The notes under the pieces were generated by a model that was given only the letters and a program-made list of their open reading frames with translations, was not told where the DNA came from and searched no databases. From assembly GCA_036136335.1 (NCBI GenBank), contig JAYZQT010000056.1, forward strand, positions 62,001 through 126,000: a stretch of DNA of 64,000 nt. The letters run 5' to 3'. Of this stretch, positions 35,369 through 44,652 are shown in pieces; within the stretch, counting starts at the first letter, position 1, and each line of letters begins with the position of its first letter. The translations under genes and the position numbers were made by a program. The stretch is from JAYZQT01 sp036136335. Its GTDB lineage: Bacteria; Pseudomonadota; Alphaproteobacteria; MPNO01; UBA830.

Positions 35369-36972
35369 TGCAAAGCACTGCTTTCGATTATATTGTTGTC
35401 GGTGGTGGTTCCGCTGGGTGCGTACTTGCGGCCCGTCTTAGCGAAGATGCATCCAAGACCGTCTGCCTGATTGAAGCTGGTTCACGGGATCGAAACCCGC
35501 TCATTCATATTCCGGCGGCGCTTTTTGGCCTGATGCGGCACAGGAGGTTGAATTGGCGGTTTTCTACCGTGCCACAGGACAGGATGGGTGGCGCCGAGGT
35601 TTATGTCCCACGCGGGAAAACCCTGGGTGGTTCAAGTTCAATCAATGGCATGGTCTATATTCGTGGTCACCAGAAAGACTACGAGGATTGGGCCGCCGCC
35701 GGAAACTATGGCTGGGGTTGGAAAGATGTATTGCCCTGGTTTCGCAAGTCCGAGTCCAACGAACAGTTTGGCAATGATCCGCTGCACGGCAATTCAGGCC
35801 CGCTCAACGTTACATTCATCGACAGCCCTAATCCCTTACATGATACGATTGGTGAGGCAGTGGAAGGACTTCAGTACCGTCGTACCGACAATTTCAATGG
35901 TGAGACGCAGGACGGATTTGGCATACATCAGGTTACCCAGAAAAACGGCCGGCGTTGGTCCGCTGCCACCGCCTTTTTGAAGCCTGTGCAGGGCAGGGTC
36001 AATCTCGATATCGTGACCGGAGCCCGGGTGGCCCGGATCCTTCTCGACGGCAGAAAAACCACCGGCGTAGAAATAAGCGATGATGGGCGAACTCGGCAGA
36101 TTTCAGTACGATGTGAGGTGGTTCTGGCGGCGGGTGCAATAGCTTCACCGCAAATCATGATGTTGTCCGGCATTGGCAGTGCCGCCACTTTGTCCGCGTT
36201 GGGAATTAGCGTGACCCATGACCTGCCCGCGGTTGGAAAAAATTTACAGGACCACATATCCATTCGCGCCGATTATGACTGTCGAAGTACCGTACCCTAC
36301 GGGCTGTCCTTCCGAACGCTGCCGCGACATGCCTGGGAAATATCGAAGTATTTGATGACACACCGTGGGTTCTGGTCGAGCAATCTGGTGGAAGGGGGGG
36401 GCTTTATCCGCACGCTCCCCGATCTAGATCGGCCCGATATACAGATTGTCTTTGTTCCCGGAAAACGGGGTCAGAATGGCCGGCTGATTGGCTGGGGTCA
36501 TGGATTTAGCGCCACAGCGGTCCTTCTGCGACCTCATAGTCGGGGGGAAATTCGTCTCGTTTCCTCAAGTCCGGATGTTTCACCCGAGATTGACCCTCGC
36601 TTCTTTGAGGACGACCGTGATCTGAATGGTTTGATCCGCGGTTTTCGCGAAGTTCTCAGAATTACGGGGTCCCCCTCATTCCAGGATATCCGACGTCGGG
36701 AACTGTCGCCTGGCCGTAAATTTGAAACAGAAGAGGCCTTTAGCGAATGGGTGCGCGAATCTGCCACAACAATTTTTCATCCTGTCGGAACCTGCAGAAT
36801 GGGCAGTGACAAGACCTCAGTGGTGGATCCTGAACTTCGGGTTCGTGGTATTGACGGTTTGCGAGTAGCGGATGCGTCCATAATGCCGACGATTATCGGA
36901 GGCAATACAAATGCACCAGTGATAATGATTGCGGAAAAGGCAGCGGGGATGATCCGGGGATTAGATCCCTGA
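35368..36972 (+). CDS. GMC-family FAD oxidoreductase (choline-dehydrogenase-like)
   Basis: A 534-residue flavoprotein of the glucose-methanol-choline family. The N-terminal Rossmann motif VVGGGSAGCVLAARLSED, PRGKTLGGSSSINGM, and the C-terminal active-site pair FHPVGTCRMG (His) and GGNTNAPVIMIAEKAA (Asn) are all present. It oxidises an alcohol to aldehyde, with electrons passed to the respiratory chain or oxygen. GTG 35368 shares a base with the upstream stop; a TTG at 35350 is also in frame. In this context it may oxidise the alcohol made by the neighbouring dioxygenase. The next gene converges 3 bases away. Confidence 0.92.
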   Translation: MQSTAFDYIVVGGGSAGCVLAARLSEDASKTVCLIEAGSRDRNPLIHIPAALFGLMRHRRLNWRFSTVPQDRMGGAEVYVPRGKTLGGSSSINGMVYIRGHQKDYEDWAAAGNYGWGWKDVLPWFRKSESNEQFGNDPLHGNSGPLNVTFIDSPNPLHDTIGEAVEGLQYRRTDNFNGETQDGFGIHQVTQKNGRRWSAATAFLKPVQGRVNLDIVTGARVARILLDGRKTTGVEISDDGRTRQISVRCEVVLAAGAIASPQIMMLSGIGSAATLSALGISVTHDLPAVGKNLQDHISIRADYDCRSTVPYGLSFRTLPRHAWEISKYLMTHRGFWSSNLVEGGGFIRTLPDLDRPDIQIVFVPGKRGQNGRLIGWGHGFSATAVLLRPHSRGEIRLVSSSPDVSPEIDPRFFEDDRDLNGLIRGFREVLRITGSPSFQDIRRRELSPGRKFETEEAFSEWVRESATTIFHPVGTCRMGSDKTSVVDPELRVRGIDGLRVADASIMPTIIGGNTNAPVIMIAEKAAGMIRGLDP

Positions 36973-36975
36973 ACT

Positions 36976-37950
36976 TTACAAGACATTTAGTATAATTTTG
37001 CCGAAATGTTTATTTGCTTTCATGTACTCAACGGCTTTTTCTACGTCATCCAGACCAAATTCGCTGTCAATCGGCAGTGTCAGGTGCCCGGCCTCCACCG
37101 CTTCCCAAAGGTCTGCCTTCATGGCGTCAACAACCTCCCGCACCTCTTCCACTGACCTGGAGCGAAAGGTAACGCCTATATAATCTATTCGCCGAAGCGC
37201 GTGTAAATCAAAGTTAAAGTCCCCTGTAAAACCTCCGAGCCGTCCAACGTTTACAATTCGGCCCAATATGCGTGTTGCGGCGAGGTTGCCGTTTGCGGCA
37301 TAGCCGGAAATCTGATCGACGACGAGGTCCACACCTTTTCCGTCCGTCGCCTCCAATACGAGATCGACCCATTTTGGGTCGAGAGAGTTGACGACCAGGT
37401 CCGCCCCAAATTCTCCCAGTCTCTCACGACGTTCCGGGTTGGTTGAAGAACCCACTATGAGTTTCGCGCCCAGGGCCTTTGCTATCTGCATGCCCATAAG
37501 GCCAACACCGGTGCTTGCACCCTGGATCATAATACTTTCACCCGCTGTGAAACGGCCAGCGGTAACGGCGGCATTATGCATCGTCTGCAGGGCGACCGGC
37601 AGCGTCGATGCCTGTGCCCACGTCATGTTGTTTGCGGGGAGTTTAATTGTTCGTCCCCAATCAGCCGTGGCGTATTCGGCCCAGCCGGACGTACCGGAGC
37701 ACATGACCCGATCCCCGGGCCTGACATTGGGTACCTCATCGCCGACTTCCATCACTTCGCCGACATATTCGATGCCCGGAACAGTTCCTGGTCCACCGTC
37801 ACGACCATGGGCCATGCCGCTCGCAACCATGGCGTCTGCGCGGTTCATGCCGCAGGCATGGACCTTGATCAAAACCTCATTTGGTTTCGGTTTTGGTTCC
37901 TGCATTTCCCCAACCTTGAGGCCCTCTTCACTTACGATCGCAGCTTTCAT
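36976..37950 (-). CDS. MDR-family quinone oxidoreductase / zinc-type alcohol dehydrogenase-like
   Basis: A 324-residue medium-chain dehydrogenase/reductase. KVHACGMNRADAMV, PGIEYVGEVMEVGDEV and the cofactor motif QGASTGVGLMGMQIAKALGAK are clear. The absence of the GHE zinc motif and of a structural-zinc cysteine cluster points to the quinone-oxidoreductase (QorA-like) branch, which reduces quinones or enoyl groups with NADPH. The start is supported by ggag 9 bases upstream. It is transcribed divergently from ubiD with a 119-base gap. Confidence 0.88.
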   Translation of the reverse strand: MKAAIVSEEGLKVGEMQEPKPKPNEVLIKVHACGMNRADAMVASGMAHGRDGGPGTVPGIEYVGEVMEVGDEVPNVRPGDRVMCSGTSGWAEYATADWGRTIKLPANNMTWAQASTLPVALQTMHNAAVTAGRFTAGESIMIQGASTGVGLMGMQIAKALGAKLIVGSSTNPERRERLGEFGADLVVNSLDPKWVDLVLEATDGKGVDLVVDQISGYAANGNLAATRILGRIVNVGRLGGFTGDFNFDLHALRRIDYIGVTFRSRSVEEVREVVDAMKADLWEAVEAGHLTLPIDSEFGLDDVEKAVEYMKANKHFGKIILNVL

Positions 37951-38069
37951 TTTCAGTTCTCCAGTCAGAAAACTCCCACAACTCTACCAATTCAACATGA
38001 GAAAGTCGCCTCGGCCTCTTGTCGAGCATCGCCAGCCACTCCATCATGCCCGCCATGGAGGTAACATCA

Positions 38070-39695
38070 ATGAGCGATGCCAAATCGCGTGGCTACAATG
38101 ATTTGCATGACCATCTCGCATCACTGGAGGCTGCGGGCCAGCTTCTGAGAATTGACGCAGCTATCAACAAGGACACCGAACTGACCCCGCTTGTACGTTG
38201 GCAGTACCGGGGCGGGATTCCGGAGCAAAGGCGCAAAGCATTCTTATTTACAAATGTAATTAGCGGCTGTGGCCGGAAATTTGAAATGCCAGTTACTGTA
38301 TGTGCTCTCGCTGGCAATGCAGAAATTTATTCCATCGGCATGGGCGTTGAGCTGGACAGAATTGGAGAATGCTGGTCCAACGCTATTGATAACCCAATCA
38401 AGCCGGTGACCGTCGACCGTGCGGTGTGCCAGGAGCTTGTTTTTGAGGCAGATGCCTTGACTTCTGGTACGGGTCTGGATGCGCTTCCGGTGCCGATTTC
38501 AACACCGGGTTATGATTCTGCACCATACTTGACGGCGACGGCCTGTATAACCAGAGATCCCGAGACAGGTATCCAGAATCTTGGAACCTATCGCGGTGGC
38601 CTGAAGGCCCCGGACCGGATCGCCCTTAAACTTTTTATGTCTCTCGGACAGGGAGGAGCGGCCCATTGGGAAAAATACCGTGCGCGTGGCGAGGCAATGC
38701 CCATTGCGATGGTTGTTGGGTGTCCCCCGCCTGTCGCCTATGTGGGTCCCCAGAAATTGCCCAGGGATGTTGATGAGCTCGGTGTTGCCGGCGGCATCGT
38801 TGGCGCGCCAATTCATGTCGTCAAGGCCCATAAATCCAATCTGCTCGTGCCGGCAGACGCCGAAATCGTAATTGAGGGGTTGTTGGATACTGAGTATTTT
38901 GAACCGGAAGGGCCTTTTGGTGAAAGTCACGGCCACATTAACCTCGAAGAATTTAATTTCATTTTTAAGGTCACCGCGATAACACGGCGTAAAAATGCCA
39001 TCTTCACTTCCATCATAAGTCAGGTCACGCCATCTGAGTCTTCAGTTATCAAGCGGGTGGCCTATGAACCCTTATTTCTAAACCATCTTGAAGTTAATCT
39101 TGGTGTTCGCGGAGTAGTGGGTTTGGGTATGCATGAACCGCTGACAAATTTGCGGAAAGTTATGGTCATTCAGTTTGTCCGCGGGACGGCGCGAACCGAA
39201 ATCTGGCGGGCGTTATACGGCACCCTGTCGTTCCAAGAGCCAGTTGGAAAATACGTCATTGCTGTTGACGAAGACATTGACCCCAATAATCTGGATGCGG
39301 TGTTCTGGGCGATGAGTTATCGGGCAAACCTCGCTCATGATTGCGAAATTCTTCGGCATAGACCGGTTGGACATGGACCGCCGACCGGCAAAACTGAAGA
39401 CGCTACTTTGGCTATTGATGCAACGTTAAAGGCGGATATGGCCCCGGTCGCCCTGCCCAAAAAAGAATATATGGAAAATGCTAAAATCCTATGGGACAAG
39501 CTGGGTTTGCCGGCAATCGTGCCCGAACAGCCGTGGCACGGCTACGGGCTTGGTGATTGGACGGATGATTGGGATCAACTGGCGCGCCGCGCGGCCTCAG
39601 GGGACTGGATTACCAACGGCAAACGATCACATCAGCGCCGCCGCGCTGACGTGGCCCCAAATACCGATATTCGGAAGGTTCATGACGACGAGTGA
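38070..39695 (+). CDS. UbiD-family decarboxylase
   Basis: A 541-residue UbiD-type protein, which decarboxylates (or carboxylates) alpha,beta-unsaturated or aromatic acids using prenylated FMN and Mn/K. Recognisable are GIQNLGTYRGGLKAPDRIA (substrate/prFMN arginine), PVAYVGPQKLPRDVDELGVAGG, and EGPFGESHGHIN with the catalytic glutamate. ATG 38070 is selected because ggagg lies 8 bases upstream; an in-frame ATG at 38019 has none. No ubiX-like prenyltransferase is seen within the window, so prFMN must come from elsewhere. An aromatic-acid substrate fits the neighbourhood but is unproven. Confidence 0.9.
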   Translation: MSDAKSRGYNDLHDHLASLEAAGQLLRIDAAINKDTELTPLVRWQYRGGIPEQRRKAFLFTNVISGCGRKFEMPVTVCALAGNAEIYSIGMGVELDRIGECWSNAIDNPIKPVTVDRAVCQELVFEADALTSGTGLDALPVPISTPGYDSAPYLTATACITRDPETGIQNLGTYRGGLKAPDRIALKLFMSLGQGGAAHWEKYRARGEAMPIAMVVGCPPPVAYVGPQKLPRDVDELGVAGGIVGAPIHVVKAHKSNLLVPADAEIVIEGLLDTEYFEPEGPFGESHGHINLEEFNFIFKVTAITRRKNAIFTSIISQVTPSESSVIKRVAYEPLFLNHLEVNLGVRGVVGLGMHEPLTNLRKVMVIQFVRGTARTEIWRALYGTLSFQEPVGKYVIAVDEDIDPNNLDAVFWAMSYRANLAHDCEILRHRPVGHGPPTGKTEDATLAIDATLKADMAPVALPKKEYMENAKILWDKLGLPAIVPEQPWHGYGLGDWTDDWDQLARRAASGDWITNGKRSHQRRRADVAPNTDIRKVHDDE

Positions 39696-39990
39696 GGGTA
39701 GACTGATCTGCATATCTGAATTTGAATACGGGATATCTATTTTGTCTTATCCGTTAGCCCGATGTCTTGCGGGGCATATGGCAGAGGTTAAGTGACGATC
39801 GGCCCCTTGATACAGGCATCCAGCCCGTTTTGGCCGCCCGGAGATAGCCTCACCGTATTTTCCCCCGCTGACGTTTGCCACACCGGTTATGGCAAAATTG
39901 CAAATGGCTGTAAGTGGATCGGCGTGTGGGCTTTGCTTTATGCCGGTTTTCATCTCGTCAATTTTGGGCACAATTGGGGGAATTAATTCA

Positions 39991-40698
39991 ATGATCACCC
40001 AGTATACATGGCCGACGCCAAACGGGCACAAGGTCTCAATCCTGATCGCCGAACTCGGTCTTGCCAGTGAAGTCGTGGCCGTTGATATCAACACAGGTGC
40101 CCAGTTTGATCCCGGGTTTCTGAATTATAGTCCCAATAACCGGATCCCGGCGATTGTTGATCACGACCCTTCTGACGGGGGTTCCCCTGTTTCGGTTTTT
40201 GAGACTGGCGCAATTTTAATGTATCTGGCGGAGAAGGAGCGTCGATTTCTGCCGGGTCCTGAGGACACACGAGCACGCAAAGGGGTGATGGAATGGCTTT
40301 TCTGGCAGGCAGGAGGTTTGGGTCCCATGGCGGGCCAGGCTCACCATTTTCGACAGGCCATGGGAGGCGTTGAAGTGCCCTACGGGATTGAGCGATACTC
40401 TCGCGAGGTCCGTCGTCTATATGCAGTGATGGAAACACGCCTCGCGGACAACGAGTGGATCGCGGGCCCCTCTTATTCCATCGCCGACATGGCTTGCTGG
40501 CCATGGGTTCGCCCGTCTCGTCGCCAGGGTATCGCCAAGGCTGAATTTCCCAACGTCAACCGCTGGTTTGAAATAATGGCTGATCGTCCGGCGGTACAGG
40601 CTGGCATGGCGCTTTTGGCTGAGCATCGTGGGTCAAAAAGCATGACCGCAGAATCACGGGATATTTTATTCGGTCAGCGTTCATTAGAACGGCATTAA
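39991..40698 (+). CDS. Glutathione S-transferase, Nu-class (YfcG/Ure2p-like)
   Basis: A 235-residue GST. The N-terminal thioredoxin domain begins QYTWPTPNGHKVSILIAELG; the TPNGHK motif is that of YfcG/YghU and Ure2p relatives, in which Thr/Asn residues replace the catalytic Tyr/Ser and which act as disulfide-bond oxidoreductases with GSH. The helical domain carries YSIADMACWPWVRP. A Shine-Dalgarno ggggga lies 10 bases before the ATG. It converges with the first of three DMT transporters, overlapping by 4 bases. Confidence 0.9.
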   Translation: MITQYTWPTPNGHKVSILIAELGLASEVVAVDINTGAQFDPGFLNYSPNNRIPAIVDHDPSDGGSPVSVFETGAILMYLAEKERRFLPGPEDTRARKGVMEWLFWQAGGLGPMAGQAHHFRQAMGGVEVPYGIERYSREVRRLYAVMETRLADNEWIAGPSYSIADMACWPWVRPSRRQGIAKAEFPNVNRWFEIMADRPAVQAGMALLAEHRGSKSMTAESRDILFGQRSLERH

Positions 40699-41573
40699 TG
40701 GGTCTCGGGTTTTCTGTCCCGGCTTGCCTCTGCGCGGACGCAATGCCAGTTGGCGGCAAAGATGACGATAGCACCGAGTGCTGTCGACGGGCTTATTGCT
40801 TCCGAGTAAATCAAAAATCCTAGAAGTGCCATTAACGGGAGGCGTATAAAATCGAGCGGAAAAATTATGGTGATATCCGCCAGCTGGAGCGCGCGAGCCA
40901 TCGTGTAATGTGCCATAAGGCCAGAAAGACCCCAGACGATGATCCAGGGAACGTCTGTCAGTGAGGGGTTTACCCACTGATATAGGAAGATGGCCGGGAT
41001 CAGGCCCAGTGGAAGTTGTATAAGGTTCATGTAGAAGATGATACCCTGGGGAGAATCGGTTCGTGTCAGGTATTTGACAATGATACCGGAGGCCGAATAG
41101 AGAAAGGAGCCAAAAAGCATCACAAACCCGGCAAGGCTAAATGCGGACCCCTCGGGTTGCAGAATGATCAGCACGCCCGCGAAACCAATAATTGTAGCGA
41201 TCCATTTGTGTCGCCACATTGTCTCGCCCAGGAAAATAACGGCCAGGATCGCGGTAAAGACGGGTACTGTAAACTCGATCGCTGTCAGATCGGATAGCGT
41301 TAGGTAGAGTATACCGTGCATCCAGCAAATCTGTGCCGAATACTGAACCAGTGCGCGGAACCCATGGTACCGGAATTTGCCGGTTCTGAGGTCACGCAAG
41401 CGATTTTTCAGTATAAAAGGCAGAATGACAATCACCCCGATCAGTGATCGAAAAAACAGGATTTCAAAAGTTGACATTGTCGTGAATAATTCACGGGCAG
41501 AAATAGCCATCCCCGCAAATCCGATCATTGTTCCACAAAACCACAACACCGCTTGAAACAGCTGAGGCATCAA
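40695..41573 (-). CDS. EamA/DMT family transporter
   Basis: A 292-residue ten-helix DMT exporter. The first repeat has FEILFFRSLIGVIVILP and the second begins SLAGFVMLFGSFLYSASGIIVKYL. It overlaps the next DMT gene upstream by 4 bases, so the two are co-translated; the pair is visibly homologous (both contain the ADxTxxxPLDFIRLP/ADATVCIPVDFIRLP motif and a FLGE element). Heterodimeric action is conceivable but not shown. Substrate unknown. Confidence 0.88.
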   Translation of the reverse strand: MMPQLFQAVLWFCGTMIGFAGMAISARELFTTMSTFEILFFRSLIGVIVILPFILKNRLRDLRTGKFRYHGFRALVQYSAQICWMHGILYLTLSDLTAIEFTVPVFTAILAVIFLGETMWRHKWIATIIGFAGVLIILQPEGSAFSLAGFVMLFGSFLYSASGIIVKYLTRTDSPQGIIFYMNLIQLPLGLIPAIFLYQWVNPSLTDVPWIIVWGLSGLMAHYTMARALQLADITIIFPLDFIRLPLMALLGFLIYSEAISPSTALGAIVIFAANWHCVRAEASRDRKPETH

Positions 41574-42466
41574 CTGTTACCGCCCCTGGTTTCACGCCAT
41601 ACGGAATAGTAATTACCGGCGAAAATCAGAAATGCACCTAAAAACACCCACAGGCTGACTGATTCGGTATAGACCATCCATCCGAGCAGGGCCGTAAGTG
41701 GGAGACGGATAAAATCCACGGGAATGCAAACTGTCGCGTCCGCAAGCTGTAACGCGCGGGCAAGACAAAAATGAGCCGAGATGCCCGTAAGGCCGATAAC
41801 GGCCAGCCAGGGCGCATCCGGCCATGTCGGCCAAACCCAGTCGAAGAAAAAAATTGCCGGTATCAGGGCGAGTGGAAGCTGAAGGATCTGCATCCAGAAA
41901 ACGATTACCCAGGGGGCGTCGTCTTTGGTAAGCGATTTAACCAATACGTTTGAAATTCCGTAGAAGAGTGCTCCTATCAGAACGACCAGCGCACCCTGCG
42001 TTACGATCTCCACTCCCGGCCGCAGGATTAACACGACGCCCAGCAACCCCATCACCACGGCAAGAACCCTATGGAAATAAGCCTTCTCACCCAAGAACAC
42101 CATGGCAATTACAACCGTCCAGATGGGCATTGTGTACTCGAGGGCGGTTACGTGTGCCATCGGCAGTAACGTAATACCGATCGCCCAGCACCACGATCCC
42201 ACAAAATGCACAAGGTTCCGCGCAATCTGGGTGCCGGCTCGCCGAGTTTTTATGGAATGGAATCCCATATACCATGCAACAAGGAACATGATTGGGATAC
42301 CAATTATGGAACGGAACGACAGCAATTCGAAGAGAGACATAGTGGCCGCGAGTTCACGGACGGCGATCATCATAAGGACGAATGACCCTACCATTCCAAG
42401 CACCCAGAAGGCCGCTATTACGGGCTTCTGTGACCGCGGGGAGCTTGTTTCGGCGGTGTCTGACAT
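41570..42466 (-). CDS. EamA/DMT family transporter
   Basis: A 298-residue DMT protein, first gene of a coupled pair. FELLSFRSIIGIPIMFL, ALEYTMPIWTVVIAMVFLGEK and VCIPVDFIRLPLTALLGW mark the EamA repeats. It is related in sequence to both neighbours, consistent with tandem duplication. It likely exports a metabolite; nothing in the sequence identifies it. Confidence 0.88.
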   Translation of the reverse strand: MSDTAETSSPRSQKPVIAAFWVLGMVGSFVLMMIAVRELAATMSLFELLSFRSIIGIPIMFLVAWYMGFHSIKTRRAGTQIARNLVHFVGSWCWAIGITLLPMAHVTALEYTMPIWTVVIAMVFLGEKAYFHRVLAVVMGLLGVVLILRPGVEIVTQGALVVLIGALFYGISNVLVKSLTKDDAPWVIVFWMQILQLPLALIPAIFFFDWVWPTWPDAPWLAVIGLTGISAHFCLARALQLADATVCIPVDFIRLPLTALLGWMVYTESVSLWVFLGAFLIFAGNYYSVWRETRGGNS

Positions 42467-42797
42467 CTGAAAACTTTCCCGGGTCCCCGGTCTGAGGCGG
42501 CGGCCGACTTCACCGCGGCACGGGCTTCACGCCGGACAATCTTAGTAGTTTGTGCAAGGATAACCGCTCCACCTACTCATGCCCAGACCGACGGTTATGG
42601 ACTTTTGAATATGTTCTGGGCGCGGGTTTCCTGATCCAATTCGAAGGCCTCTGAACGCTCACCCAAGACAGATTCTGCGCTTCTTTAGGTTGGGTCGTGA
42701 TGGGATAACACATGACTATAGATGACATGTTGCATGACGACGGTGCGCAATCGCTTGGGGCAGCATCCCATCTCTCAATGTTTCCCGGGTGTGGGCC
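42467..42797. other. Non-coding gap between DMT genes
   Basis: 331 bases between the second and third DMT genes, same orientation. No protein-like frame, RNA gene or strong terminator is visible. It presumably contains the promoter for the DMT pair at its low-coordinate side. Confidence 0.5.
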
Positions 42798-43667
42798 TTA
42801 GTTCCGACGTTCAAGCACCCGTTCGCGGGCCGTAATGTACCAGGTGCTCAGGTATATGATTCCTCCCCCAATCCATACCCAGATCTCCGGCACCTCACCG
42901 AAAAGGATAAATCCAAAACCTGCAGTGATCGGCAAACGCAGAAAATCGATTGGTGCAATCACACTTGCGTCCACCATACGAAGTGCAGACGTGTACATAA
43001 ATGGCGCAAAGGTACCAGTTACGCCAATGATCAATATAGGAATTATGTCGTCGATCGTCGGTGCTACCCATAGATATAGTGCAGGCGGGATGGTGAAGAT
43101 CAGGATGAAAAAGTTTGTGTAGAAAGTCAGTGCAAGTGGCGTTTCCGTCCGCAGCATGTGTTTCAGAAAAATCACGGTGACAGCATAACAAAGCGCTGAT
43201 CCAAGAATCATGATTTCCGGCCAACTGATTTCTATTTGGCCCGGACGAAGAATGATAAGCATCCCGCCAAAACCGACCAGTGCAGCTGTAATCCGGCGGA
43301 TACCCACTTTTTCCCGCAGGATGACCGCGGCCAGAACCAGGACGATAATCGGCAGAACAAAATGGATTGCAACAGCCTTTCCGAGCGGTACAACCGCGAT
43401 GGCTGCGAACCAAAGAATCATTCCACCAAAATTAACGGCCGCCCTTAAGGCGTGCATTCCCGATCGCGCGGTCCTTAGAAGGTAAATCCCTTTCCAGCCA
43501 CACCAGGGTATGAGAATTGCCATACTCAGCAACATGCGCCAGAACACAATCTCGAATGCCGACATGGTGTCTGAAAGAAGTCGCACGGATGTATGTGTCA
43601 GTGAAAACAGAAACATCGAGAGTACGGCTACAATCACAGCCGTCAGCACGGTTGACGAATTTTTCAA
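42798..43667 (-). CDS. EamA/DMT family transporter
   Basis: A 289-residue DMT exporter with the two-repeat architecture: FEIVFWRMLLSMAILIPW in helix 2 region, HFVLPIIVLVLAAVILREKVG, and APIDFLRLPITAGFGFILFGE late. The PIDFLRLP motif equals that of the two preceding DMT genes, so the three are paralogues. A 281-base gap without visible features separates it from the MarR gene upstream. Confidence 0.88.
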   Translation of the reverse strand: MKNSSTVLTAVIVAVLSMFLFSLTHTSVRLLSDTMSAFEIVFWRMLLSMAILIPWCGWKGIYLLRTARSGMHALRAAVNFGGMILWFAAIAVVPLGKAVAIHFVLPIIVLVLAAVILREKVGIRRITAALVGFGGMLIILRPGQIEISWPEIMILGSALCYAVTVIFLKHMLRTETPLALTFYTNFFILIFTIPPALYLWVAPTIDDIIPILIIGVTGTFAPFMYTSALRMVDASVIAPIDFLRLPITAGFGFILFGEVPEIWVWIGGGIIYLSTWYITARERVLERRN

Positions 43668-43948
43668 ATGGAGTGTCCGTCCGAAGGGTAATGGCTGATA
43701 ATACAGCTATTGCGCAAAATGATATTAACCAAATAGATGGCAATGAACCATGGGAAAGCACGTAACAGAGGTTTTACTGAACGCGCGCGAATAGCGACAG
43801 CTGATGTTACCTCCTGCAGCACCGATTTTCAGGAATTCACCTTGCGGAAAAAAGGACATCTTCGTTTTTCGTCAAGCGGGCTCCGAGATGTTTTTGTGGC
43901 AACCCGGTCGGTTTTAAGCCTTTCGCGGGGCCTGTCGTACATGTTTCA

Positions 43949-44548
43949 TCAAATTTCGGTGCTCTCAAGATACCGCTGCAGATTGACTGCCTGCTCGCTA
44001 CTGTTAACAAGCGCTCCAATAATCCGGCTGAGTTGGAGAAAATCGTGAGCACTGAGAGTACCAAACTCCACATCGTTGACCTGACGCTGATAAGGTGCCA
44101 GTTCCGCCAAGCTCTCGCCACCTTCCTGCGTGACCGTCAGGACGGTCCGCCGTTTGTCCACAGGGTCAGCTCTTTTCCGCACAAGGCCCATATTCTGTAA
44201 TTTTTTTGTTACGTTGGTGACAAAACCGGTACTGACGTGAAGGTGGTTTGCCAGTGTCTTTACGTTAACGTTGCCATCACGGCTAAGCCGCGCAACCGAA
44301 ATAAGGATTGTATATTCGATTCCCGCGAGGCCGATCCGTCTGGCGTGCCCGCCGCGAATGTTTTCGTGCCTGGCATTGAACGCAAACAGGTCGTGCACCA
44401 GTTTGCGAAATACCTGGTCATGCCCATCGACGAGCAATTCTTTCCGCGACACCGTAAGTGGCGTTAGCGTGGCAGATTTAGTGTGGGTTTCCCGCGGTAC
44501 ATTGGTTGAGGCATTTGTCACGTGTGGTGCTTCCGGCTGCTCTGTCAT
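43949..44548 (-). CDS. MarR-family transcriptional regulator (1)
   Basis: A 199-residue MarR protein with an extended N terminus of about 50 residues. The winged helix is clear: NVKTLANHLHVSTGFVTNVTKKLQNMGLVRKR, then DPVDKRRTVLTVTQEG forming the wing with the conserved DxRxxxLxLT pattern. It is divergent from the HpaB-type monooxygenase over 104 bases that contain an inverted repeat, and is likely a ligand-responsive repressor of that gene and possibly of the Rieske/acyl-CoA synthetase pair 3 kb away. Confidence 0.9.
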   Translation of the reverse strand: MTEQPEAPHVTNASTNVPRETHTKSATLTPLTVSRKELLVDGHDQVFRKLVHDLFAFNARHENIRGGHARRIGLAGIEYTILISVARLSRDGNVNVKTLANHLHVSTGFVTNVTKKLQNMGLVRKRADPVDKRRTVLTVTQEGGESLAELAPYQRQVNDVEFGTLSAHDFLQLSRIIGALVNSSEQAVNLQRYLESTEI

Positions 44549-44585
44549 GCCTGGGCTTTTCTACCCCCTGTCGAACAAATTTCAG

Positions 44586-44615
44586 TTGACTGGAAATTAT
44601 ATCGTAAATTAGTAT
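44586..44615 (+). promoter_or_regulatory. Candidate sigma-70 promoter for hpaB-like gene
   Basis: TTGACT at 44586-44591, an 18-base spacer and TAGTAT at 44610-44615. The -10 overlaps the left arm of the inverted repeat starting at 44603, so a bound repressor would block it. The transcript start would fall near 44622. Confidence 0.4.
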
Positions 44616-44635
44616 TGTTTGTATAATAATTTACG
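44603..44635. promoter_or_regulatory. Inverted repeat, probable MarR operator
   Basis: Perfect 9-bp arms CGTAAATTA (44603-44611) and TAATTTACG (44627-44635) with a 15-base spacer, located between the MarR and hpaB-like genes. The arms contain CGTAAAT/ATTTACG, the same half-sites as the 12-bp palindrome at 47810-47821 in front of the Rieske and acyl-CoA synthetase genes. This recurrence supports a common operator. Confidence 0.6.
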
Positions 44636-44652
44636 TTTGGGAGAAAGTCGGT

